A DNA stretch of 64,000 nucleotides, from NCBI GenBank assembly GCA_017999985.1, contig JAGNKU010000004.1, forward strand, positions 186,001 to 250,000. Reading direction: 5' to 3'. The position numbers and the translations under genes are program-made. Source of the DNA: Phycisphaerae bacterium. Its GTDB lineage: Bacteria; Planctomycetota; Phycisphaerae; UBA1845; Fen-1342. Positions 1 through 9,219 of this stretch are shown one piece after another; positions within the stretch are counted from its first letter, which is position 1; each line of letters begins with the position of its first letter. The notes under the pieces are model-generated. The model saw only the letters and a list, made by a program, of their open reading frames with translations, searched no databases and was not told the DNA's origin.

Positions 1-264
1 CAGGTGCGGCTGATCGGCACGGCCGACCATAAGACGGCGGTGCTGTCGTTCGTCATCGAGGGCGTGCATCCCCATGATGCGGGGACGATCCTCGACCAGG
101 TGGGTGTCGCGCTCCGCACCGGGCACCACTGTGCCCAGCCGGTCATGGCACATTTCGGCGTGCCGGCGACGTGCCGCGCGTCGCTGGCGCTCTACAACAC
201 GCGCGCGGACATTGATGCGCTGGTCGCCGGCGTGCGGCACGTGTGCGAGGTGTTCAAAGCATGA
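1..264 (+). CDS. sufS: Cysteine desulfurase SufS, C-terminal end (partial)
   Basis: This is the last 87 or so residues of a PLP-dependent cysteine desulfurase; the gene starts left of the window. SufS removes sulfur from cysteine and holds it as a persulfide for Fe-S cluster assembly in the cytoplasm. The segment RTGHHCAQPVM carries the loop cysteine that accepts the persulfide, in the short-loop arrangement of SufS (group II) enzymes. The stop codon overlaps the start of sufU in an ATGA, so the two are probably translationally coupled. That SufU follows directly suggests the SufS/SufU pairing known from Gram-positive bacteria. The PLP lysine lies outside the window and cannot be checked. Confidence 0.93.
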   Translation, partial: QVRLIGTADHKTAVLSFVIEGVHPHDAGTILDQVGVALRTGHHCAQPVMAHFGVPATCRASLALYNTRADIDALVAGVRHVCEVFKA

Positions 265-713
265 CCGAGCTGTCGGACCTCTACCAGGAGATGATCCTCG
301 ACCACTATCGGCGACCCCGGAACCACCACGCGCTCGCGGGCGCGGACCACATGGCCGAGGGGCACAATCCGCTGTGCGGCGATCACGTTACGATCTTCCT
401 GAAGCTCAGGGACAACATCGTCGAAGAGGTCACGTTCGAGGGCGGCGGCTGCGCGATTTCCACGGCGTCGGCGTCGCTCATGACGGAAATGCTCAAGGGG
501 AAAACGCTGGAGGCGGCGAAGGCGCTGTTCACGCGTTTTCACCAGTTGGTGACCGGCGAGGTGCGCGAAGCGACGGACGCAGCCGGCCTTGGTAAGCTCG
601 AAGTGTTCTCCGGCCTGTGCCAGTATCCGGCCCGCGTGAAGTGCGCGACGCTGGCCTGGCACACGTTTGCGGCCGCGCTGGAGAACGCGGGCGGCGTGGT
701 ATCCACCGAATGA
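261..713 (+). CDS. sufU: SufU-type Fe-S assembly sulfurtransferase
   Basis: A 150-residue SufU, the zinc protein that takes the persulfide from SufS and passes it to the SufBCD scaffold. The zinc ligands of the family are visible: C39 and D41 in NPLCGDHV, C64 in GGGCAIS, and C128 in RVKCATL. Their spacing is close to that of Bacillus SufU, and the length is typical. The ATG at 261 was chosen because it overlaps the sufS stop and opens directly into TELSDLYQE, the usual family N-terminus; the upstream GTG at 243 would add unrelated residues. An IscU-type scaffold is the alternative, but the neighbours and the Asp ligand favour SufU. Confidence 0.93.
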   Translation: MTELSDLYQEMILDHYRRPRNHHALAGADHMAEGHNPLCGDHVTIFLKLRDNIVEEVTFEGGGCAISTASASLMTEMLKGKTLEAAKALFTRFHQLVTGEVREATDAAGLGKLEVFSGLCQYPARVKCATLAWHTFAAALENAGGVVSTE

Positions 714-723
714 GGACGAGCGC

Positions 724-1116
724 ATGAGCGCAGCAGAACCAGCGGAACTGCACCGGCAGGTGGTCGCCACGCTGCGCACCCTGCATGACCCCGAGCTGCC
801 GGTGAACATCTACGACCTGGGGCTCATCTACCAGCTCGATGTGTCGCCCGCTGGCGCCGTGGCCGTGCGTATGACGCTGACGACGCCGGCGTGCCCGGTA
901 GCGCGCGTGCTACCCGGGCAGGTGGAGACGAAGTTGAAGGCGCTACCGGGCGTCACCGATGTCAAGGTCGAGTTGGTGTGGGATCCGCCGTGGTCGCGCG
1001 AGCGCCTGTCGCCGGAGGCGCGTCTGCAGCTCGGGCTGGATGACCCGGGGCGGCACCGCCGGCGGTTCGTTTCCGGTGCTTCTTTGTTGCGGCGTAAAGA
1101 CGGCGCGGGAGATTGA
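724..1116 (+). CDS. sufT: SufT-like DUF59/MIP18-family Fe-S assembly protein
   Basis: A 130-residue protein of the DUF59 (MIP18) family. The domain covers roughly residues 8-90 and shows DPELPVNIYDLGLIY followed by a TTPACPVA segment whose cysteine is conserved in the family. Members called SufT help mature Fe-S proteins. Its place 10 bases after sufU in the same direction fits that role. The start is the ATG at 724, preceded by a GAGGACGAG purine run; longer forms would run into sufU. After the domain there is a tail of about 35 residues with little recognisable sequence. The specific step it performs cannot be read from sequence. Confidence 0.82.
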   Translation: MSAAEPAELHRQVVATLRTLHDPELPVNIYDLGLIYQLDVSPAGAVAVRMTLTTPACPVARVLPGQVETKLKALPGVTDVKVELVWDPPWSRERLSPEARLQLGLDDPGRHRRRFVSGASLLRRKDGAGD

Positions 1117-1120
1117 TGGC

Positions 1121-1432
1121 ATGCCCGAGTATCTCACGGTCGCGCGGGCCAAGGACGTTCCACCCGGCAAGGCCCTGACAGTCGATGTCGAGGGCCTGCG
1201 GATCGCGGTCTTCAACATCAACGGCACGTACTACGCGATTGCCGACACCTGTCCGCATGCAGGCGCATCGCTCGCGGAAGGTGACGTGGACGGCTGCACG
1301 GTGGAATGCCCGCTGCACAGCGCGCGGTTTGACCTGGAGAGCGGCGCCGTGCTCAGTCCGCCGGCCGAGCGGAACGTGGCTGCGTACCAGGTGCGCGTGG
1401 CGGGGGATGAGCTGCAGATTCAGGTTGGTTGA
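1121..1432 (+). CDS. Rieske-type [2Fe-2S] ferredoxin
   Basis: A 103-residue soluble Rieske protein of the non-haem-oxygenase/NirD ferredoxin type. The cluster ligands are present as CPHAG (about residues 44-48) and CPLHSARF (about 62-69), giving the Cys-x-His ... Cys-x2-His pattern. There is no signal peptide or membrane anchor, so it should act in the cytoplasm as an electron carrier. It begins 4 bases after the sufT stop and closes the suf group; Rieske ferredoxins are often found at the end of suf operons. The redox partner is unknown. The ATG at 1121 gives the family's usual length. Confidence 0.9.
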   Translation: MPEYLTVARAKDVPPGKALTVDVEGLRIAVFNINGTYYAIADTCPHAGASLAEGDVDGCTVECPLHSARFDLESGAVLSPPAERNVAAYQVRVAGDELQIQVG

Positions 1433-1447
1433 CGTGCCGCGATCTGC

Positions 1448-2119
1448 TCAGGTTTCAAGCAGGCCGAAGATGCGCTGTGCCCACGCGGGGGTCTGCTCCG
1501 CCGCGGCGCGCAGATGCCGCCGGCGCGTGAAGTAGTAGACGGACATGCCGCCCTGGACGGCAATGCTCAGCGTCATCACCAGGCCATAGAACGCATACGT
1601 GACGGTCGGAGCCCAGCGCTCGATCTCCCGCTCGACGTCCGCCTGCAGCTCGGGCAGTTGTGCGAGCTGGGTCTGCACGTCGCTGGACTTCCATTGCGCG
1701 CTAAGCTCCGTCTTGGAGAACGTGAGCATCTGCACGCTGCAATACCCGACGATCAGCAGCAGGAAGGCGAGCTGGTTGCAGCCGAGGAAGCGCGCGGCCG
1801 AGAGGTCCGCGCGGCGCATGCGGCGCGCGCCCATGTATTCGAGCACGCCGAGTATGCCGATCCCCGTGACCACGCCCGCACCGAGCCAGCTTGGATACAG
1901 CACGACCAGGGGCACGCTGGCTGCGGCGATCACCAGCATGCTCATCGCCGAGCCGCGCGCCGTCCGCGCTGCCCGCTGCACCGGTCGTCGCGCCGCCACC
2001 GCCGCGCGCAGCGCGTGAAAGTGCGCTTCGCTGAGCGGCGAGACCGGCTCGGCCGGCGTCAATGGCCGGGCGGTTGGCGCGACGCGCCCGACAGGTACAC
2101 CACGCGGCGGCGGATTCAT
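1448..2119 (-). CDS. Multi-pass membrane protein of unknown function
   Basis: A 223-residue protein that I do not recognise. After a proline/arginine-rich N-terminal stretch of about 60 residues there are probably four membrane segments: two near residues 62-100 (AMSMLVIAAASVPLVVLYP and the following glycine-rich segment), one near 115-135 (LAFLLLIVGYCSVQML), and one near 180-200 (VTYAFYGLVMTLSIAV). A charged loop of about 35 residues lies between the third and fourth segments. The start at 2119 avoids overlap with the aminotransferase upstream, 34 bases away; both run on the minus strand. Hydrophobicity is the only functional clue. Confidence 0.72.
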   Translation of the reverse strand: MNPPPRGVPVGRVAPTARPLTPAEPVSPLSEAHFHALRAAVAARRPVQRAARTARGSAMSMLVIAAASVPLVVLYPSWLGAGVVTGIGILGVLEYMGARRMRRADLSAARFLGCNQLAFLLLIVGYCSVQMLTFSKTELSAQWKSSDVQTQLAQLPELQADVEREIERWAPTVTYAFYGLVMTLSIAVQGGMSVYYFTRRRHLRAAAEQTPAWAQRIFGLLET

Positions 2120-2153
2120 AGTGCTCCAATCCGCTGGGCAGCAGCGCCCAGTC

Positions 2154-3533
2154 CTACGTGCTGGCGACCTCCGCCAGGCACGCGCCCAGACAATCCACCA
2201 GGAAATCCACGTCCGCCTTGGTGACGCACATCGGCGGCGCCAGGCGGATTGTATTCCAATAGCAGCCGGACTTCGCAACCAGCAGGCCGCGCTGCCGGGC
2301 CAGCTCGACCACGCGCTTCGTCTCCGCCGTCGCGGGCTCACGCGTTTGCCGATCCTTGACCAGCTCGACCGCCAGCAGCAACCCCAGGCCGCGGACCTCG
2401 CCGATCAGGGCGTGCCGCTCCTGCAGGGCGAGCAACTCGTTCTTGAAGTATGCACCCACGTCGCGGGCCCGATCCTGAATGCGCTCTTCGTCGATCACCT
2501 CCAGCGTCGCCAGGCCGCTCGTCACCGAGATCGGATTGCCGCCGAACGTGTTGAAGTGCAGCTTCTGCTTCATGCTGGCGGCGATTTCCGGGCGCGTCGT
2601 GACGGCGGAGAGCGGGGCGCCGTTGCCGATGCCCTTCGCCATCGTGACCATGTCCGGCACAACACCGAAGTTCTCGAAGCCCCAGAAGTGCGCGCCCGTG
2701 CGGCCCCAGCCGGCCTGGACCTCGTCCGCGATGCAGATGCCGCCGTGTCGCCGGACGATGTCGTAGGCGATCTGGAAATACTCCGGCGGCGGCACGATGA
2801 CGCCGCCAACACCCTGGATCGGCTCGGCGATGAAGCACGCCACCTTGCCGGCGGTCTCATAGCGAATCACGTCCTCGATGGCCCGGGCACATTTCACGTT
2901 GCAGGCCGGATAGCTCTGCCCGTACGGGCAGCGGTAGCAGTAGCCCGGCTCGCAGTATTTCACGTTCAGGCCGGCGTCGGCGGGGTATTTCCAGTCGCTG
3001 ATGGCGGTCAGGCGCATCGTCGCGCAGGTCCCGCCGTGATAGCCGTTTCGCAGGCAGAGGATTTCATCGTGCTGCGTGAACAGGCGGGCCATGAGGATGG
3101 CGTACTCGTTGGCCTCGCTGCCGGAGTTGCCGAAGTAGGTCTGGGTGAGGCCGGAGCCGGGGGGCATGTGGCGGGCCAGCTCGCGGGCGTAAAGCGCGAT
3201 CGTCGGGTGCAGGTAGATCGTCGTTGTGTGCACGAGCCGGCCGACCTGTTCGCGCACGCGGGCGGTGACTTTCGGGTGGCAGTGCCCCACGGAGATGCTG
3301 ACGATCCCGCCGGCGGCGTCGAGGTATTGCCGGCCCTGCTCGTCCCACACGTATTGCATGTGCCCTTCGACGATGCACAGCGGCTCGTCGTAGTACAGCA
3401 CCAGGCCGGGGTTCAGGTATTCGCGGCGCAGCGCGAGGATTTCCTCGCGCGTGGGGCCACTGTAGGGCATGGGCCGCTGCGGGCTTTCCGGCAGGGGCAC
3501 GGGCGTAGCACCCGGTCGCTCGACAAACGACAT
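2154..3533 (-). CDS. Class III aminotransferase, alanine-glyoxylate aminotransferase 2-like
   Basis: A 459-residue fold-type I, class III PLP aminotransferase. Best match by eye is the AGXT2 group: YLDAAGGIVSISVGHCHPKV near the N-terminus, FGNSGSEANEYAI for the phosphate site, IADEVQAGWGRTG with the PLP-binding aspartate, and MAKGIGNGAPL with the Schiff-base lysine. Substrates in this group include omega-amino acids and alanine/glyoxylate, so the exact reaction is open. A cysteine-rich insert of about 25 residues (CEPGYCYRCP ... ACNVKCA) lies around residues 195-220 and could bind a metal or simply be structural. The start at 3533 has a GGAG-type ribosome site just upstream. Confidence 0.9.
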   Translation of the reverse strand: MSFVERPGATPVPLPESPQRPMPYSGPTREEILALRREYLNPGLVLYYDEPLCIVEGHMQYVWDEQGRQYLDAAGGIVSISVGHCHPKVTARVREQVGRLVHTTTIYLHPTIALYARELARHMPPGSGLTQTYFGNSGSEANEYAILMARLFTQHDEILCLRNGYHGGTCATMRLTAISDWKYPADAGLNVKYCEPGYCYRCPYGQSYPACNVKCARAIEDVIRYETAGKVACFIAEPIQGVGGVIVPPPEYFQIAYDIVRRHGGICIADEVQAGWGRTGAHFWGFENFGVVPDMVTMAKGIGNGAPLSAVTTRPEIAASMKQKLHFNTFGGNPISVTSGLATLEVIDEERIQDRARDVGAYFKNELLALQERHALIGEVRGLGLLLAVELVKDRQTREPATAETKRVVELARQRGLLVAKSGCYWNTIRLAPPMCVTKADVDFLVDCLGACLAEVAST

Positions 3534-3684
3534 CGGCTCTCCTCCAGATCGGGCAGCCTGTGCATCCTGGGCCGCCGCATGGCGTACATACTAAGGCCTG
3601 CGGGCCGGCGTTGCTCGCGCTGCGCCCGCGGCGTAGAGTGCCGGGGGCGGGCTGGCTTGGCCGGCCGGATGGAAAGGAACCGCG

Positions 3685-4188
3685 ATGCGGGCGGACGTGA
3701 TGGGAAACGACGGGTGGCGGCCGACCACGCTGGATCCGGAGCGGCAACGCCGCCGGTGCGTGCTGACGGGGGTTGGCCTGCTGGCGCTCGGCGGCGCGCT
3801 GGTGCTGCTCGGTGGCTGCGCCGCCCATCCGAAGGGGCCGCACGGTCCAGCGTGCTCACTTATCGAGGACGCGTCGCACATCATCGAGTATCCCAGCCAG
3901 CGGCACAGGATTCTGAAGCGCGTCGCGGACATGCCGGAGTTGACGACGCACGAGCAGATCTATCTCGTCAACGCGGCCTTCGCGGTCGGCTACAGCTCGG
4001 ACAAGGCCGAGACGTTGACCCGGCTGATCAAGAACCCGTGCTGCACGGAGGAGACCCGGCAGCACATCCGCAAGATGCTGAAGCTCTCCCGGATGAAGGG
4101 TCGCGACCAGCGCCGGGTGGTCGAGGCGCTGGACAATTTCCCCGAGCCGGGCGAGTCCAAACGCGCCAAGCCCGAGCGGGCACCGTAG
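3685..4188 (+). CDS. Putative lipoprotein or membrane-anchored protein, unknown function
   Basis: A 167-residue protein with a positively charged N-terminus (ERQRRR), one hydrophobic segment around residues 27-43 and the sequence LLGGCAAH, which reads as a lipobox with the cysteine near residue 45. The rest is hydrophilic and probably helical, with a basic, proline-containing tail. I do not recognise a family. If processed as a lipoprotein the mature part of about 120 residues would sit outside the inner membrane. An ATG at 3700 is an alternative start and would leave a more usual signal length. It is divergent from the aminotransferase to its left. Confidence 0.62.
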   Translation: MRADVMGNDGWRPTTLDPERQRRRCVLTGVGLLALGGALVLLGGCAAHPKGPHGPACSLIEDASHIIEYPSQRHRILKRVADMPELTTHEQIYLVNAAFAVGYSSDKAETLTRLIKNPCCTEETRQHIRKMLKLSRMKGRDQRRVVEALDNFPEPGESKRAKPERAP

Positions 4189-4615
4189 AGTGGCGCCTCA
4201 GAGCCAATCCCACACAGGTGGTACAGGCCAATGTATGGCATAGGCCAACGGATGGTATGGGCATCTTGCCCGTTCCTCCGACGGGCGGGACGCCCGTACC
4301 ACCCACGCGGCCGAGCTGGAGCTTCGACATCCCGTTGGATTCCAGCCCCTTGCGGACCCTGGTCCGGTCGTCTCATATAAACGCCCGCGGACCGTGCGCG
4401 GGACGCGCCCGGCGGGCTTGGCGCCCGCCAGCGCAGGAGAATCCGCCCGAGCCGACTATACTCCCTCGTATGTTTGCGTCCGATCCGCCGGCGGCGGCGA
4501 AAAAACTCCCCGGCCGAAATCAACCGCCTGCCCATTTGCGCCGTAAGCATGACATGGGGCTGTAGCGCCCGGACGGAATCCGAAAGAAGCACCTTGGCCG
4601 ATAAGTAAGCAGAAC
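4189..4615. other. Long intergenic region with one strong inverted repeat
   Basis: About 430 bases without a supported gene. It contains the inverted repeat listed at 4254-4300 and, after it, GC-rich sequence with no clear coding signal. The last 50 bases before the PHP gene are less GC-rich and may hold its promoter, but I see no convincing -35/-10 pair. Confidence 0.6.
4254..4300. repeat. Palindromic hairpin element (planctomycete-type intergenic repeat)
   Basis: Two 20-base arms (4254-4273 and 4281-4300) are inverted copies around a 7-base loop. As RNA they pair at 19 of 20 positions, counting three G-U wobbles; all four differences between the arms are transitions. Read on the minus strand the element would spell TGVPPVGGTGKMPIP, a phrase I recall from many spurious small predicted proteins in planctomycete genomes, which suggests a dispersed repeat family. 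No second copy was seen in this window. Confidence 0.6.
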
Positions 4616-5407
4616 ATGAAACAGACCAAGACTGTCATCCACGTACATACGAACTACTCCTTCGACTCCAACACCTCGCCCGAGGACCTCATCGCGACGG
4701 CCCGCGCGGCCGGCGTCGGCTGCGTCGCGGTCACCGATCACGACGAGATCGCCGGGGCCGTGGCGGCCCGCGCGCTGGGCGGCGGCGTCCGCATCATCGT
4801 GGGCGAGGAAATCACCACCACCGAGGGCCACGTGATCGGCCTCTTTCTCGACGAGCGCATCCCGCCGGGATTGACGCCCGAGGAAACCGCGCAACGCATC
4901 CGCGCGCAGGGCGGGCTCGTGCTGGCGGCACACCCCTTCGCGACGCTTTGTCAACACAGCCTGAACCACGCCGCCATGGACCGCCTGCTGCCCTGGCTGG
5001 ATGCCGTCGAGGTGTGCAACGCGCAAAACCTGCTCTGGTGGGAGAGCGGCTGGGCCCGGCGGTACGCGGCCAAGCACGGGTTGACGCCGTTCGTCGGTGA
5101 CGACGCCCACATTCGCGGGCACCTGGCGGCGTGCCACCAGCTCATGCCGGCGTTCGACGGGCCGGCAGATTTCCTGAGCGCGCTGCGGCAGGCGGAACTG
5201 CACACGGGCTGGTTTGCGCCGGATTACTACCTGGCGATGGGCCTGCAACACACCTGGATCAACCTGCTCGGCATGTCGCTGGCTGGGTTTGGCGTAAACG
5301 CTCCCGGCGGCCAAGCGGCACGCGCTGACGAGCAGCCCACAACCAAGCCGGCCTTTGCGCTGGCAACCGGCTCGGAATCCACGCCCGGCGGCGAAAAGCG
5401 TGCCTGA
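4616..5407 (+). CDS. PHP-domain phosphoesterase
   Basis: A 263-residue protein of the PHP (polymerase and histidinol phosphatase) superfamily of metal-dependent phosphoesterases. Metal-binding motifs appear in order: HVHTNYS (about residues 9-15), TDHDE (about 41-45), GEEI (about 62-65), AHPF (about 103-106) and GDDAH (about 161-165). The domain ends near residue 190. A hydrophobic stretch follows, then a low-complexity tail rich in Gly, Pro, Ala and Thr. The substrate is unknown. It is distantly related to the PHP protein in the hydrogenase island at 51 kb. The start is the ATG 49 bases after the end of the GC-rich intergenic sequence. Confidence 0.82.
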   Translation: MKQTKTVIHVHTNYSFDSNTSPEDLIATARAAGVGCVAVTDHDEIAGAVAARALGGGVRIIVGEEITTTEGHVIGLFLDERIPPGLTPEETAQRIRAQGGLVLAAHPFATLCQHSLNHAAMDRLLPWLDAVEVCNAQNLLWWESGWARRYAAKHGLTPFVGDDAHIRGHLAACHQLMPAFDGPADFLSALRQAELHTGWFAPDYYLAMGLQHTWINLLGMSLAGFGVNAPGGQAARADEQPTTKPAFALATGSESTPGGEKRA

Positions 5408-5535
5408 CGCCTGCTTGTCGCGCGCCGCATAGGTTTGTACTTTTACGCGGTCTGAATCCGGACTTCGGGTCGGTCCAGGAACACGGTCGCCACTCCGATC
5501 CGAATCCGGCGTTCACCAACCCGAGGACAGCAGCC

Positions 5536-7668
5536 ATGCGAGAGAACCGGGGACTGCCACCGGCATCGGAGACATTTGGTTCGTTGACCTTCGCCGGCGA
5601 GGTGATGCGCAAGCACCTGCCGGAAGACGTGTACCGCAATCTGCGCCTCACGATGGAGCGCGGCCTGCCGCTCGATCCGGCGATCGCGAATGCGGTCGCG
5701 GCGGCGATGCAGAAATGGGCGCTGGAGCACGGCGCGACGCACTACACGCACTGGTTCCAACCGCTGACCGGCTCGACCGCGGAGAAGCACGACGCGTTCT
5801 TGAGCCCGAACGGCATGGGCAGCGCGATCGAGCGTTTCTCGGGCGATCAGCTCACGCAGGGTGAGCCGGACGCCAGTTCATTCCCGTCGGGTGGCATCCG
5901 CGAGACGTTTGAAGCCCGCGGCTACACCGCGTGGGACCCGACGAGCCCGGCGTTCATCTTCAAGACGGGCGACTCGCCGACACTGTGCATTCCGACGGCG
6001 TTCGTGGCGTGGACGGGCGAGGCGCTGGACAAGAAGACGCCGCTGCTGCGGTCGATCCAGGCCGTCAGCGAACAGGCGCTGCGGATCCTGCGTATCTTCG
6101 GCACCGATGCCGGGGTCTCGCAGGTCATCACGACCATCGGTTGCGAGCAGGAATATTTCCTGGTGGACCGCTCGTTCTACGAGCGGCGCGAGGACCTGCG
6201 GCTGTGCGGGCGGACGCTCATCGGAGCGCCCGCCGCGAAGGGCCACCAGCTCGACGATCACTATTTCGGTGCGATCCCCGAACGCGTGATGGCCTTCATG
6301 AACGAGGTCGAGCGCCGGCTGTACGAGCTGGGCGTGCCGGTGAAGACGCGCCATAACGAGGTTGCGCCGAACCAGTACGAGTTTGCGCCGGTGTTCGAGA
6401 ACGCCAACGTCGCCGGCGATCACCAGATGCTGACCATGCAGATGCTGCGGACGGTGGCCGAGCGGCACGGGTTCGTCTGCCTGCTGCACGAGAAGCCCTT
6501 CGCCGGCGTCAACGGCTCGGGCAAGCACAACAACTGGTCGCTGGCGACCGACACGGGCGTGAATCTGCTCGACCCGCACGACGAGACGCACACGAACATG
6601 CAGTTCCTGGTGTTCCTGACGGCGGTGATCCGGGCCGTCGATCTGCACGCCGACCTGCTGCGGGCCTCGATTGCCAGCGCGGCGAACGACCACCGGCTAG
6701 GCGCCAATGAGGCGCCGCCAGCGATCATCTCGATCTACCTCGGCGACATGTTGAGCGACATCCTGGACCAGCTCGAGCGCGGGGAGACGCGCGGCACGAA
6801 GAAGGGCGGCCGGCTGAACCTTGGCGCCCGCACGCTGCCGCAGATTCCGCGGCACAGCGGCGACCGCAACCGCACCAGCCCGTTCGCGTTCACCGGCAAC
6901 AAGTTCGAGTTCCGCGCGGTCGGGTCCGGGGCGGCGATCGCCTGGCCCAACACGGTGCTCAACACGATCGTGGCCGAGTCGCTCGATTTCATGGCCACCG
7001 ACCTTGAGAAGCGCATCGGCCGCAACCGCAGCGCTGCGAAGCTGGAGTCTGCGGTCAAGACGCTGCTTAAGGACGTCGTGAAGAAACACCGCCGCATCGT
7101 GTTTGACGGCGACAACTACAGCGCCGAGTGGCATCGCGAGGCGGCGCGGCGCGGCCTGCCGAACCTGCCCACCACGCCCGATGCCTTCCCGGCGCTCGCC
7201 ACGCGCAAGGCCCAGACGCTGTTCTCTCGCTACGGCGTACTCAGCAAGCGTGAGCTGCAGGCGCGCGTGGACGTGAACTTCGAGAAGTACAACCGCGTCG
7301 TCGGAATCGAGGCCCGCACGCTTGTATCCATGCTGAAGCGCGAGGTGCTGCCGGCCGCGCTGCGTTTCCAGGGTGAGCTCGGCCAGGCAGCGTCCGCCAC
7401 CGCCGCGGCGGGCGTGGCGTGCTCGGACACCAAGGCGCAGCTCAAGGCCGTTGTCGACCTCGTCGCCCAGTTGCGCGCAGCCATCGCGGCCGTCGAGAAG
7501 GCGGAAACCCAGAACTTCGAGTCCAGTGAGAAACACGCCCGGCATATTCGCGACAAGCTGCTGCCCGCGATGGTCGAGGCCCGGCGCGTGTCCGATACGC
7601 TGGAGGAACTCATCCCCGACGACGTATGGCCGCTGCCACGCTACGCGGAAATGCTGTTCGTCAGGTAA
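5536..7668 (+). CDS. glnN: Glutamine synthetase type III
   Basis: A 710-residue GSIII enzyme, the long dodecameric class that makes glutamine from glutamate, ammonia and ATP; about 700-730 residues is normal for it. The N-terminal [11 protein letters not shown] and [15 protein letters not shown] are signatures of this class. Catalytic and binding regions follow: [12 protein letters not shown]-like [42 protein letters not shown] and [18 protein letters not shown]. The C-terminal third is helical. The gene stands alone with 128 bases before and about 320 after it. No regulatory partner such as glnB is adjacent. Confidence 0.96.
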   Translation: MRENRGLPPASETFGSLTFAGEVMRKHLPEDVYRNLRLTMERGLPLDPAIANAVAAAMQKWALEHGATHYTHWFQPLTGSTAEKHDAFLSPNGMGSAIERFSGDQLTQGEPDASSFPSGGIRETFEARGYTAWDPTSPAFIFKTGDSPTLCIPTAFVAWTGEALDKKTPLLRSIQAVSEQALRILRIFGTDAGVSQVITTIGCEQEYFLVDRSFYERREDLRLCGRTLIGAPAAKGHQLDDHYFGAIPERVMAFMNEVERRLYELGVPVKTRHNEVAPNQYEFAPVFENANVAGDHQMLTMQMLRTVAERHGFVCLLHEKPFAGVNGSGKHNNWSLATDTGVNLLDPHDETHTNMQFLVFLTAVIRAVDLHADLLRASIASAANDHRLGANEAPPAIISIYLGDMLSDILDQLERGETRGTKKGGRLNLGARTLPQIPRHSGDRNRTSPFAFTGNKFEFRAVGSGAAIAWPNTVLNTIVAESLDFMATDLEKRIGRNRSAAKLESAVKTLLKDVVKKHRRIVFDGDNYSAEWHREAARRGLPNLPTTPDAFPALATRKAQTLFSRYGVLSKRELQARVDVNFEKYNRVVGIEARTLVSMLKREVLPAALRFQGELGQAASATAAAGVACSDTKAQLKAVVDLVAQLRAAIAAVEKAETQNFESSEKHARHIRDKLLPAMVEARRVSDTLEELIPDDVWPLPRYAEMLFVR

Positions 7669-7989
7669 AACGCCTGCCGGTAAGCAAGGTGGGCCGCGTA
7701 CACTGCCCCCGGGCGGCAATCTGGTACGGCGGTGTGCGCGTCATGAATTCGCACTCTAAGCATCGGACAAGCGATATTCGGCTCGCGATCTCGCGCGATG
7801 CTGCCCGGGGCACTCGGCGCAATCCAAGTCGCAACTCTTTCAATCGCAAAGCGAAACATATCGTCTGGGCACCCAGCGCGTTCGAGGAGATTTCGGTTGA
7901 CCCAGGTAACGGGGGGCGCTAGAATAATGATAGATGCTTTGGCCACGAAGCATTTGACACCCCCTCATCCATCCGAAGGAGGTGCCGTG
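7669..7989. other. Intergenic region upstream of the radical SAM gene
   Basis: About 320 bases with no convincing gene. The second half is less GC-rich than its surroundings and contains a good promoter (7897-7925) and a strong ribosome binding site (AAGGAGGT, 7976-7983). I found no clear terminator for glnN. Confidence 0.55.
7897..7925 (+). promoter_or_regulatory. Sigma-70-type promoter for the radical SAM aminomutase gene
   Basis: TTGACC at 7897-7902 and TAGAAT at 7920-7925 are separated by 17 bases, each one base away from consensus. Transcription would begin near 7932, leaving a leader of about 58 bases that carries AAGGAGGT six bases before the ATG at 7990. Confidence 0.5.
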
Positions 7990-9180
7990 ATGGCCGATCT
8001 GACACTGCCGCAAGCCACGTCTGCGGCCAAGACTCCACGGGGCGTGAAGTACATCCGCTCGCTCGACCACGTGCCCAACATACTGCCCGCGGAGCGCGCC
8101 AAGTTGCGCCAAGTGGCCGAACGCTACGCTTTCCGGGCCAACGACTATTACCTCCGCCTGATCGACTGGGACGACCCCGCCGACCCCATCCGACAGCTCA
8201 TCATTCCGCGGAGCGAGGAACTCGACGACTGGGGCAAGCTTGACGCCAGCAACGAGGCCGCGGTGACCGTTTCGCGCGGCGTGCAACACAAGTACCCACA
8301 CACGGTCCTGCTGTTGTGCAACGAGGTCTGCGGCGCGTATTGCCGCTACTGCTTCCGCAAGCGCCTGTTTATGGACGGGAACGCGGAGACGACCAACGAC
8401 GTCTCGGCGGGGATTCGCTATGTCGCCGAGCATCCGGAAGTCACGAACGTGCTACTCACCGGCGGCGACCCGCTGCTGATGAGCACGCGCCGCCTCCGCG
8501 AGATCATCACGGCCCTGCGGGCGATCCCCCACCTGCGCATTATCCGCATCGGGTCGAAGATGCCGGCGTTCGATCCGTGGCGACTGCTGCGCGACCCCGA
8601 CCTGCAGGACTTGCTGCGCACGCACTCCACGCCCCAGAGGCGCATCTACCTCATGGCCCACTTTGACCATCCCCGCGAGCTCACGGACGCGGCGGTTGAC
8701 GGCTTGGACTGCTTTATCCGCTGCGGCGTGATTTGCGTGAACCAATGCCCGCTGATCAAGGGCATCAACGACGACCCGATCGTGCTGTCCAACCTGTTTC
8801 GCAAGCTCTCCTGGGTGGGCTGCCCCCCCTACTACCTGTTCCAGGGCCGGCCGACCGCGGGCAACGCGCCGTACGAAGTGCCGATCGTCCGGGGCTGGCA
8901 CATCTTCCGGGAGGCCCTGCGCCACGGTTCCGGGCTCGCCCGCCGGGCGCGCTACGTGATGTCGCACGAAAGCGGAAAGATCGAAATCCTGGCGGTGGAT
9001 GAACGATACGTTTACCTGCGGTATCATCGGGCGAAGGACGCCGCCAACCGCGGTCAGTTCATGATCTACCAGCGCAACGACCAGGCGTACTGGTTTGATC
9101 AACTGGAGCCGGCTGCCGGCACGGATGCGCCGCGCGTTCCGGCCGAAGTGCTGGGCGCGGTGTGGGACGGGCCGGAGTAG
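7990..9180 (+). CDS. KamA-family radical SAM protein (lysine 2,3-aminomutase-like)
   Basis: A 396-residue radical SAM enzyme of the lysine 2,3-aminomutase family. The [4Fe-4S]/SAM motif is CGAYCRYC (about residues 119-126). VLLTGGDPLL follows as the GGE-like SAM-binding segment, and SKMPAFDPWR lies in the barrel. Family members use SAM plus PLP to move the amino group of lysine or related residues, or to modify elongation factor P. The length is between EpmB and classical KamA, and no epmA or efp is adjacent, so the substrate is unassigned. The start was fixed by AAGGAGGT six bases upstream of 7990. The last 60 residues form an extra domain. Confidence 0.85.
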   Translation: MADLTLPQATSAAKTPRGVKYIRSLDHVPNILPAERAKLRQVAERYAFRANDYYLRLIDWDDPADPIRQLIIPRSEELDDWGKLDASNEAAVTVSRGVQHKYPHTVLLLCNEVCGAYCRYCFRKRLFMDGNAETTNDVSAGIRYVAEHPEVTNVLLTGGDPLLMSTRRLREIITALRAIPHLRIIRIGSKMPAFDPWRLLRDPDLQDLLRTHSTPQRRIYLMAHFDHPRELTDAAVDGLDCFIRCGVICVNQCPLIKGINDDPIVLSNLFRKLSWVGCPPYYLFQGRPTAGNAPYEVPIVRGWHIFREALRHGSGLARRARYVMSHESGKIEILAVDERYVYLRYHRAKDAANRGQFMIYQRNDQAYWFDQLEPAAGTDAPRVPAEVLGAVWDGPE

Positions 9181-9219
9181 GCGGTAGCGCACGGTGCGTC
9201 GCCGCCAGTCACGTGGCGC

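Noticed and set aside
2121-4565. An 814-codon open frame on the plus strand
   Set aside because: It lies opposite the aminotransferase and runs on through the lipoprotein and intergenic repeat in another frame. Composition is typical of antisense frames in high-GC DNA and no domain is recognisable.
7954-7959. TTGACA before the radical SAM gene
   Set aside because: It is only about 36 bases before the start codon and lies beside the ribosome site, so a -10 at proper spacing would fall on the ribosome site; the pair at 7897-7925 is better.
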